Origin: Bacteroidota bacterium
GTDB taxonomy: Bacteria > Bacteroidota > Bacteroidia > Chitinophagales > LD1
Length of the DNA stretch: 5,953 bases
Direction of reading: 5' to 3'
NCBI GenBank assembly: GCA_003165135.1
Contig: PLSN01000185.1
Location: forward strand, 1 to 5,953
Shown: piece by piece, positions 1 through 5,084 of the stretch
How the letters are laid out: each line of letters begins with the position of its first letter
Position numbering within the stretch: the first letter of the stretch is position 1
Notes under the pieces: generated by a model
Databases searched by the model: none
Told to the model about the DNA's origin: nothing
The model's input: the letters and a program-made list of their open reading frames with translations, nothing else
Made by a program: the position numbers and the translations under genes

Positions 1-1
1 G

Positions 2-829
2 GGCTCTTCCTATATCATAATGAAAAAAGCTTTGATCGTATATACACCGATCGAGATGGCATCTCTTCGTATTACTATAGCGGGCTTGGTTTGTTTACCT
101 TTTTTGCGAAAAGCCATCGGTCATATACCTCGCGATAAATTCGGCAAAGCATTCTTCGTCGGGGCTATCGGCAGCGGTATTCCTGCATTTTTATTCGCTT
201 ATGCCATGAGCCGCATTAGCAGCTCAGTAGGCGGTATCATCAATTCTCTTTCTCCCTTATTCACAGTACTGACAGGACTTTTGTTTTGGAACATTCACGC
301 TCCACGCATCAAGGTTCTCGGCATATTCATTGGCTTCATAGGGGCTTTAGTATTGGTTTTCGGCAAGCATGGCCTTGAGCTCAATGTCGATGTAGGATAT
401 GCGATACTGCCTGTGATAGCCACTTTCTGCTATGGCACCAACTCAAATTTTGTCAGGCAAAACTTCCCATCTGTCAATAGCGTCATGCTTACCGTGTTAG
501 GTATGACGATGATAAGCATACCGGGTTTTGCGATATTGATGAGCACAGATTTTCTCCAAAGAATTCATCAGCCCGGCGCATGGAGAGCGCTGGGATACAT
601 AGCCATATTGGGCGGATTCAATACTGTTGTCTCAAATATACTTTTCTATAAACTCATTCAGAAAAGCGGTGCACTCTTTGCGGCTTCGGTTACTTACCTG
701 ATACCCATAGTGGCTATAGCCTGGGGCATCTGGGACCATGAGGGCATAGCTCCTTATCACTTTGCCGGAATGGCCCTCATACTCTTAGGTGTTTACTTCG
801 TGAGTAGAACCAGTGTATCTAAAGCTTAG
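2..829 (+). CDS. EamA/DMT-superfamily transporter, 5'-truncated by window edge
   Basis: This is an inner-membrane permease of the drug/metabolite transporter superfamily (EamA type, normally ten membrane helices in two five-helix repeats). Such proteins export or take up small metabolites; the substrate cannot be read from the sequence. The frame is open to base 2 and reads GSSYIIMKKAL, which matches the end of helix 1 in this family (usually W-G-S-S-F-I-x-x-K). The ATG at base 20 is therefore an internal methionine and the true start lies upstream. About 275 residues are visible, so only roughly 10-25 are missing. The second EamA repeat starts near the VDVGYAILPV stretch. It ends with the typical FYKLIQKSGA, VTYLIPIVAI and GMALILLGVYFVSR blocks, with a conserved-position Glu in WDHEG. 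The stop is TAG, 34 bases before serC. The family call is firm; the substrate is unknown. Confidence 0.9.
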   Translation, partial: GSSYIIMKKALIVYTPIEMASLRITIAGLVCLPFLRKAIGHIPRDKFGKAFFVGAIGSGIPAFLFAYAMSRISSSVGGIINSLSPLFTVLTGLLFWNIHAPRIKVLGIFIGFIGALVLVFGKHGLELNVDVGYAILPVIATFCYGTNSNFVRQNFPSVNSVMLTVLGMTMISIPGFAILMSTDFLQRIHQPGAWRALGYIAILGGFNTVVSNILFYKLIQKSGALFAASVTYLIPIVAIAWGIWDHEGIAPYHFAGMALILLGVYFVSRTSVSKA

Positions 830-851
830 GTCTCAGAGATACAATTTTTGA

Positions 852-859
852 TAATTTTG
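852..859 (+). promoter_or_regulatory. Bacteroidota -7 promoter box for serC
   Basis: TAATTTTG fits TAnnTTTG exactly and ends only 4 bases before the serC ATG. I see no TTG/TTTG -33 element at the expected 17-23 base distance, because that stretch is the end of the transporter gene. If the box is used, transcription would begin at or next to the ATG and give a leaderless or nearly leaderless mRNA. Read-through from the transporter is an alternative. Confidence 0.5.
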
Positions 860-863
860 CAGC

Positions 864-1949
864 ATGAAGAAGATCAATTTTTATTCCGGGCCTTCGATAT
901 TACCACAGGAGATACTGGACGGATGCAAAGCTGCTATTGATGATTTTGCTGGAATGGGTTTATCCATACTTGAGATATCGCATCGCGCGAAACCTTTCGT
1001 AGATGTGATGGACGGAGCACGAGCATTGGTCAAAGAACTCATGGGCCTGGGCGATGATTATGAGGTGCTGTATCTGCAGGGTGGTGCCAGTACACAGTTC
1101 TACATGATACCATACAATCTGCTTGATACTAACGACACAGCGGGCTATATAGACACCGGTACATGGGCACACGGGGCGCTGAATGAAGCCAAGCTTTTTG
1201 GCAATGTACATGTGATCGCCACCTCACAGCTAACCAACTATGACCATATCCCGAAACAATGGGACATGGGTGACAGGAGGCCTCATTATATTCATATCAC
1301 CACCAATAACACCATATACGGCACTCAATGGACTAATCACGACATCAAGATCCTGCGCGAGGAAACTGACATACTGATCGGCGATATGAGCAGCGAGATC
1401 TTTTCGCGCGATTTTGACTATTCGCTATTTGATGTGATCTATGCAGGTGCGCAGAAGAACATGGGCGTAGCAGGCGCGACAGTGGTCATCATAAAGAAAA
1501 GCATACTTGGCAAAGTCCACCGTGAAATACCAAAGATGATAGACTACAGGGTGCAAATAGAGAACGGCTCCATGAAAAATACACCTTCGGTTTTTGCAGT
1601 TTACGTTTCATATCTCACATTACAATGGATCAAGAAGCAAGGCCTTCAAAATATGTACTCCGCTAATATCATCAGGGCGCAGAAACTCTATGAAGCGATA
1701 GATGGCTCAAAGATATTTGTCGGTAATGTGGCGAAAGGAGACCGCTCCATGATGAATGTCTGCTTTACAATGAAAGACAAAAACCTCGATCCTCAGTTCA
1801 GCGCATTCGCCAAGGAAAGAGGAATAGTCGGCATCGAAGGCCACCGCTCTGTAGGAGGTTTCAGGGCTTCGATGTATAATGCCATGCCTGAAAGTGGCGT
1901 GGATGTATTGATACAGGCCATGAAAGATTTTGAAGCAACCAAAAACTAA
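864..1949 (+). CDS. serC: Phosphoserine aminotransferase
   Basis: SerC is a PLP-dependent class V aminotransferase. It converts 3-phosphohydroxypyruvate and glutamate to O-phosphoserine in serine synthesis, and can also act on the 4-phosphohydroxythreonine precursor of vitamin B6. It is a cytoplasmic homodimer. The 361 residues match the usual length of about 360. Visible signatures are the N-terminal NFYSGPSILPQEIL, SILEISHR (34-41), LQGGAST (71-77) for phosphate binding, and W101 in DTGTW, which stacks on PLP. Also present are D174 in GDMSSEIFSR, the Schiff-base lysine K198 in IYAGAQKNMG, NTPS (239-242), and GHRSVGGFRASMYNA (326-340) with the substrate-binding H327, R328 and R334. All key residues are present. 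The partner serA does not follow; the next gene runs in the opposite direction and overlaps the stop by four bases. A perfect -7 box lies just before the ATG. Confidence 0.97.
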   Translation: MKKINFYSGPSILPQEILDGCKAAIDDFAGMGLSILEISHRAKPFVDVMDGARALVKELMGLGDDYEVLYLQGGASTQFYMIPYNLLDTNDTAGYIDTGTWAHGALNEAKLFGNVHVIATSQLTNYDHIPKQWDMGDRRPHYIHITTNNTIYGTQWTNHDIKILREETDILIGDMSSEIFSRDFDYSLFDVIYAGAQKNMGVAGATVVIIKKSILGKVHREIPKMIDYRVQIENGSMKNTPSVFAVYVSYLTLQWIKKQGLQNMYSANIIRAQKLYEAIDGSKIFVGNVAKGDRSMMNVCFTMKDKNLDPQFSAFAKERGIVGIEGHRSVGGFRASMYNAMPESGVDVLIQAMKDFEATKN

Positions 1950-3241
1950 CGACTGTTAGCGTCTGAATAGGGCAACCCCTTCAAGTCAATAATATATAGC
2001 AGAACAAAGACCAGCAGGGGCATCATCACTACTTTGTAGCGCACCAGATTTCCCAGCACAGGTGTCATGATCCCGATGATGCTGAAATAAAGCATGATAG
2101 ATATACAGACAAAGAGAAGAATATTATAGCCATAGCTTTTCTTCCTATCCCGATATATCAGCGCCAATATCAGAAGCATTAGCAATGCAACATTTTCCGC
2201 CGCACTGAGCAGCATCATTGGATTTCGGCTCTGCCACAGATATGGCTTCATCATTGAGTCCCACAGGCCGACAGGGAGGTTGACGACCACTGAAGTAATA
2301 GTGGAATCTACCACAGGCACTTCGCTGTAGCTCCCGGCTTTCATATATTTCGCCTCGCCGATGGCATACTTCTGTTTCTTTGAAATGATCCTCGCGAAGT
2401 TCGTCCGCTTATCAATTGGTGCTATCACTTGCAGTATTATCAATGTCAAAACGATCACTCCTGCATATTTAAATAGGACTTGTTTAGCTGATGTTTTATT
2501 GATAAATAAATAATACGCCACCACAGCAGGCAGCAGGCAGATCAACAGAAAATACTTGGTTACTAACAGGACCGCTATGCCTGTGATCAAAAACAATATG
2601 GCTGCAAGGCCTCGTTCGCGGATGAATAAAAACCCGTATAGGAATAATCCCAATCCTAAAATGATCAGCGACTCCTTTAGCCCGCCCGATGTCCAGAACA
2701 GGAACGATGGAAACAAGACAGTCAGCACGACCCACTTCCTTTTGCCCGACTCCACAAAAGACTGAAAGAGCTTTAATAGCAATATGCAGCCGATGAGAGA
2801 CAGGAAACAAAAGAGGACCGTATGTACATGGATATTTTCACCGGAGACAAACATCATCAGTGCATTGAGCCGGATCATAAAGCGGTTTTCATTAAATGGG
2901 ACCGCCTTATTGAAATTACGCTCCCAGTTTTTCATCTGACCGGTATAGATATTGAGCGATGAATCCTCCGAGCCAGTCATCAGGCCGATGAAAGCAGCTT
3001 TGTTTTCACCGTATGCCAGATGCACGTAGTGGGCATCATCATAGAACTTATATATATCGCTGGCAGAGCGGTCCGTATAGTAAAACGTGTACACAGCCCA
3101 CAGCGCAAAACCAAAGAAGAGTTTAACTAGAAGCAAGACCGGGGCAGCCCAGGCCGGCAGTTCATCTAAACGAAAGAATGCCAGCCTGAATGTGAGATAG
3201 GCCAGCAAAACAATGATCAATATGGGCAATATGAGGTGCAC
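1946..3241 (-). CDS. Polytopic membrane protein of unknown function, possibly GT-C/polysaccharide-type
   Basis: This 431-residue integral membrane protein has about nine to eleven predicted helices, at roughly 1-22, 31-55, 128-158, 170-207 (one or two), 210-245 (two), 256-274, 345-363, 372-395 and 403-420. Two larger hydrophilic segments lie at about 56-127 and 276-345. The first holds YYTDRSASDIYKFYDDAHY (residues 54-72), an acidic loop after the second helix, placed as in GT-C glycosyltransferases. Other distinctive stretches are FPSFLFWTSGGLKES (177-191) and GNLVRYKVVMMP (397-408), which resemble motifs in bacterial polysaccharide-assembly membrane proteins. I infer a possible role in cell-surface glycan assembly, but no catalytic residue proves it. 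The only start near the hydrophobic N-terminus is GTG at 3241; an ATT at 3253 is the alternative, and a stop lies just upstream. The gene stands alone, convergent with serC and divergent from the OsmC gene. Confidence 0.8.
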   Translation of the reverse strand: MHLILPILIIVLLAYLTFRLAFFRLDELPAWAAPVLLLVKLFFGFALWAVYTFYYTDRSASDIYKFYDDAHYVHLAYGENKAAFIGLMTGSEDSSLNIYTGQMKNWERNFNKAVPFNENRFMIRLNALMMFVSGENIHVHTVLFCFLSLIGCILLLKLFQSFVESGKRKWVVLTVLFPSFLFWTSGGLKESLIILGLGLFLYGFLFIRERGLAAILFLITGIAVLLVTKYFLLICLLPAVVAYYLFINKTSAKQVLFKYAGVIVLTLIILQVIAPIDKRTNFARIISKKQKYAIGEAKYMKAGSYSEVPVVDSTITSVVVNLPVGLWDSMMKPYLWQSRNPMMLLSAAENVALLMLLILALIYRDRKKSYGYNILLFVCISIMLYFSIIGIMTPVLGNLVRYKVVMMPLLVFVLLYIIDLKGLPYSDANSR

Positions 3242-3260
3242 TGATTCGTCAATGATAAAA

Positions 3261-3291
3261 CAATACTATTAGTAAACAAAGCTTAACACAA
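3261..3291 (-). promoter_or_regulatory. Probable promoter of the membrane-protein gene
   Basis: On the minus strand CTTG is followed by 20 bases and TAGTATTG (plus coordinates 3261-3268). This is one mismatch from TAnnTTTG at a Bacteroidota-like spacing from an imperfect TTG element. The box ends about 20 bases before the GTG start, so the leader would be about 10-15 bases. That agrees with using GTG rather than the ATT at 3253. Confidence 0.35.
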
Positions 3292-3363
3292 GTAAGCATA
3301 AAAGACAATCCAATCTAGTATATTTACTTTTAATATTTATTTACAACTCAAAACTCAAATAAA

Positions 3364-3786
3364 ATGAAACGCACAGCATCAGCACATTGGGAAGGCGACC
3401 TCATGGCAGGCAAAGGCTCCCTCACCACACAAAGCACCACTCTCAACAAAACACAATACTCTTTCAAGACGCGATTTGAAGACGGCGTCGGCACTAATCC
3501 CGAGGAACTTCTCGCTGCTGCTCATGCAGGCTGCTTTACCATGGCCATGAGTATGCTTCTTGGTCAGGCTGGATTTACAGCTACAGCTATGGATACTACT
3601 GCGACCATTACGATATCAGGTGCCGGTGCAGATATGGCTATCAGCGCATCGCATCTGGCTATCACAGCCTCCATACCTAATATTGAAGAAGCAAAATTTC
3701 AGGAGATCGTAAAAGTCGCTGAGCAGCACTGTCTTGTCTCCAAAGCGCTGAGTATAGCGATCACTTCAGAAGCTAAGCTGACTTAA
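3364..3786 (+). CDS. OsmC-family peroxiredoxin (organic hydroperoxide reductase)
   Basis: OsmC/Ohr proteins are cytoplasmic homodimeric thiol peroxidases that reduce organic hydroperoxides to alcohols with two reactive cysteines. The 140 residues match the family length and align along their whole length with the OsmC branch. AHWEGDLMAGKGSL (7-20) resembles the E. coli N-terminus, followed by YSFKTRFEDGVGTNPEELLAAAH (32-54) with the conserved R37 and E47/E48. The peroxidatic C57 is in HAGCFTMAMS and the resolving C123 in EQHCLVSKAL. The residue after C123 is Leu, where the family usually has Pro (CPVS). The symbol osmC is avoided because sub-branch assignment needs a tree. The ATG is preceded by an A-rich leader (TCAAATAAA) with no Shine-Dalgarno, normal for this phylum. 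TACTTTTA at 3325-3332 is a weak promoter candidate. The gene is alone and ends 58 bases before a convergent gene. Confidence 0.95.
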   Translation: MKRTASAHWEGDLMAGKGSLTTQSTTLNKTQYSFKTRFEDGVGTNPEELLAAAHAGCFTMAMSMLLGQAGFTATAMDTTATITISGAGADMAISASHLAITASIPNIEEAKFQEIVKVAEQHCLVSKALSIAITSEAKLT

Positions 3787-3814
3787 ATTTTTAAATTCTT
3801 TATTCGTTGTTAGC

Positions 3815-3842
3815 CCTCCCCTTTGGGGAGGTTTGGGTGGGG
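3815..3842. repeat. G/C-rich hairpin with G-runs between convergent genes, possible bidirectional terminator
   Basis: CCTCCCC (3815-3821), loop TTT, GGGGAGG (3825-3831) form a perfect 7-bp hairpin, followed by TTTGGGTGGGG to 3842. It lies exactly between the tail-to-tail stops of the OsmC gene and the secreted-protein gene, so ending both transcripts is a natural role. Neither side has a clear T-run, so it is not a textbook intrinsic terminator. From memory, CCCTCCCC-TTTGGGGAGG type elements are frequent between genes in this phylum, which suggests a dispersed repeat; this cannot be tested within one window. Confidence 0.55.
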
Positions 3843-3844
3843 TC

Positions 3845-4285
3845 TTATCTGCCGCCGCGGGTTTTCAAAAAGCCCGCACCATCAGGAGAGATCGCATTGA
3901 TATACTCTTTATTGTCCTTATCAAAAACCAGATATCCTGAGCTATCACCGGTCAGGTAGAGGTTTCCCATGAGGAACGCTCGTCCGTCTATCTGCCACAT
4001 GATAGTGCCATCCTGCGGTGCATTCGGCACTTTATCTACCGGCTTAGTGGTCACAAACGAAGTAAAGCCCCTGATGCTATTATGATTGTCCATAGACATA
4101 GAGCCGCCTTTGCCGGTGATGAATACAATGTCCAGCTGAGTGCAGGAGTCGCGCAGGGTTTTATAAATATTCAAAGGCAGAGCTGCGGTCTTTGACCTGA
4201 CAGGTGGCTGTGATGGCCTCTGTGGCTGCTGTGCTATGGCTGCTATAGAAAAAATTACGGCCAGAATGAAGAGTGTCTTTTGCAT
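3845..4285 (-). CDS. Small secreted or periplasmic protein of unknown function
   Basis: I do not recognise this 146-residue protein. It begins with a clear signal peptide: MQK, a hydrophobic core of about 14 residues (TLFILAVIFSIAAIA) and likely cleavage at AIA-Q near residue 18. A Gln/Pro-rich spacer (QQPQRPSQPPVR, 19-30) follows, then a compact domain of about 110 residues. That domain carries a single Cys (48), LDIVFITGKGGSM (51-63), a middle DGTIMWQIDGRAFLMGNLYL (92-111) and DKDNKEYINAISPDG (122-136). There is no lipobox Cys at the cleavage site, so a soluble periplasmic or exported protein is likely. An upstream in-frame TTG at 4303 would add six residues. The ATG at 4285 is preferred because it gives a normal signal peptide, has AGGA eight bases upstream, and the TTG falls inside the TAGATTTG promoter box. 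The gene is monocistronic, convergent with the OsmC gene. Confidence 0.75.
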   Translation of the reverse strand: MQKTLFILAVIFSIAAIAQQPQRPSQPPVRSKTAALPLNIYKTLRDSCTQLDIVFITGKGGSMSMDNHNSIRGFTSFVTTKPVDKVPNAPQDGTIMWQIDGRAFLMGNLYLTGDSSGYLVFDKDNKEYINAISPDGAGFLKTRGGR

Positions 4286-4300
4286 AATTGTATTCCTTTT

Positions 4301-4308
4301 CAAATCTA
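4301..4308 (-). promoter_or_regulatory. -7 promoter box for the secreted-protein gene
   Basis: The minus strand reads TAGATTTG, an exact TAnnTTTG match ending 15 bases before the ATG at 4285. No TTG appears at the expected -33 distance. The box overlaps the alternative TTG start at 4303, which argues against that start. Confidence 0.5.
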
Positions 4309-4403
4309 TGCCAATATTAATGGAAAAAGAAACACAGAGGAAATTTGTCTCGCGAAAGCGCGAAACCGCAAAATAGTAGTTGTGAATGGCCGAAGCTACC
4401 TCT

Positions 4404-4442
4404 TGTCAAAACCCTCAAAGGGTTTGACACCCTTTGAGGGTT
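4404..4442 (-). terminator. Strong 14-bp hairpin with an alternative fold, likely terminator or dispersed repeat
   Basis: AACCCTCAAAGGGT (4410-4423) and ACCCTTTGAGGGTT (4429-4442) are perfect inverted repeats around a 5-base loop. On the minus strand the hairpin begins 8 bases after the TGA stop of the 143-residue gene and runs into TTTTGACA, a short T-run, so it probably ends that transcript. An overlapping second inverted repeat, TGTCAAA (4404-4410) with TTTGACA (4423-4429), can form a competing hairpin closed by CCCT/AGGG. Confidence 0.7.
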
Positions 4443-4450
4443 AATATGGA

Positions 4451-4882
4451 TCAAAACAATCCCGCAGGTACAGCCTGTGGCACGAGTGGTTTGACCGCGT
4501 CGATGAAGAAGAGGTTTGTCTTGTAATCGACTTTCCACTCACCCACTTCGTTTTCGTAGAATGAGCGGTCTAGCTTCAGCAGGCATTGCTGCAGGCAGAC
4601 AGCCTTGCCAAATATCTCTCTGAGATTGAGGGTCACAGGCACTCCGTGCGGATGCGCAAATGCATCTATGATCAGGTTTACGATCTGCTGGCCTACTTTG
4701 CCTGAGTTCTTTAGCAGCAGGTAGAGATTTTTCTTATTGGTGATATACTGGGCAAACTCCGTTTTGCCGTTCATGTCGATCTCGCCTATCAGGGTCACCT
4801 CTTCAGATGAGAAGAATTCGATCTCAGAAAAAAGTATCTTGTTTCTGGTCAGGGATGCTTGCAGTTGTTCGAGTGATTTCAT
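4451..4882 (-). CDS. Uncharacterised cytoplasmic protein, 143 residues
   Basis: I do not recognise this protein. It has no signal peptide or membrane helix, so it should be cytoplasmic. The N-terminal third (MKSLEQLQASLTRNKILFSE, then IEFFSSEEVTLIGEIDM) looks like a helix followed by strands. The centre (residues 52-75, NLYLLLKNSGKVGQQIVNLI) looks helical and amphipathic. HPHGVPVTLNLREIFGK (77-93) and a Cys pair C96-LQQ-C100 follow, then a C-terminal part rich in aromatic residues and ending in PLVPQAVPAGLF. The CxxxC spacing alone does not establish metal binding. The start is ATG at 4882, with TAGTTTTG 21 bases upstream and an A-rich leader (ATAAGCAAA) lacking a Shine-Dalgarno. A strong hairpin follows the stop. 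It is transcribed divergently from a WYL regulator about 200 bases away, so regulation by that protein is possible but unproven. Length and coding character support a real gene. Confidence 0.7.
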   Translation of the reverse strand: MKSLEQLQASLTRNKILFSEIEFFSSEEVTLIGEIDMNGKTEFAQYITNKKNLYLLLKNSGKVGQQIVNLIIDAFAHPHGVPVTLNLREIFGKAVCLQQCLLKLDRSFYENEVGEWKVDYKTNLFFIDAVKPLVPQAVPAGLF

Positions 4883-4903
4883 TTTGCTTATTTTTTATGA
4901 AAA

Positions 4904-4911
4904 CAAAACTA
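4904..4911 (-). promoter_or_regulatory. -7 promoter box for the 143-residue protein gene
   Basis: The minus strand reads TAGTTTTG, an exact TAnnTTTG match 21 bases before the ATG at 4882, predicting a leader of about 15 bases. No TTG lies at 17-23 bases upstream of it; the nearest are at 13 and 30 bases, so the -33 element is weak or missing, as at activator-dependent promoters. Confidence 0.5.
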
Positions 4912-4931
4912 CGGCCACACTGCGCAATGTA

Positions 4932-4961
4932 TTTGCGTAGTCAAAATATTCTTTAGATTTG
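4932..4961 (+). promoter_or_regulatory. Two-element Bacteroidota promoter reading toward the WYL gene
   Basis: TTTG (4932-4935), an 18-base spacer and TAGATTTG (4954-4961) match both the -33 and -7 elements of the phylum's housekeeping promoter at proper spacing. It is the best promoter in the window. Transcription would start near 4966-4970, leaving about 115 bases of leader before the ATG at 5085. A weaker box, TAACTTTT at 5052-5059, could give a shorter leader. Confidence 0.6.
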
Positions 4962-5084
4962 CTGATGGGTGGTCGTTTTTAACTGCTGTCTAATACGATG
5001 TATATGTGTGAATGATACGAATGGAGATATTATTCTATCCACATAGCCATGTAACTTTTTTCAACACAAAAATTCCCTTGTCAT

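Noticed and set aside
20..22. ATG at base 20 as start of the transporter
   Set aside because: The upstream in-frame residues GSSYII match the family's first helix, and starting here would delete that helix.
960..1211. Minus-strand frame of 83 residues inside serC
   Set aside because: It is antisense to a strongly conserved serC region, with no promoter box or domain.
2496..2810. Minus-strand frame of about 104 residues inside the membrane-protein gene
   Set aside because: It is a shifted frame fully inside a well-supported membrane gene and shows no domain; the same holds for the plus-strand frame at 2556-2765.
3857..3877. GCGGG/CCCGC inverted repeat with TTTT/AAAA inside
   Set aside because: It lies within the last codons of the secreted-protein gene and the arms are short with a bulge, so coding constraint or chance explains it.
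4350..4363. TCGCG-AAAG-CGCGA mini-hairpin
   Set aside because: The stem is only five base pairs, sits between two genes without a T-run or clear partner, and could be chance.
4317..4538. Minus-strand frame of 73 residues across the hairpin spacer
   Set aside because: It overlaps the end of the 143-residue gene in another frame and reads through the 14-bp hairpin, giving low-complexity coding unlike a protein.
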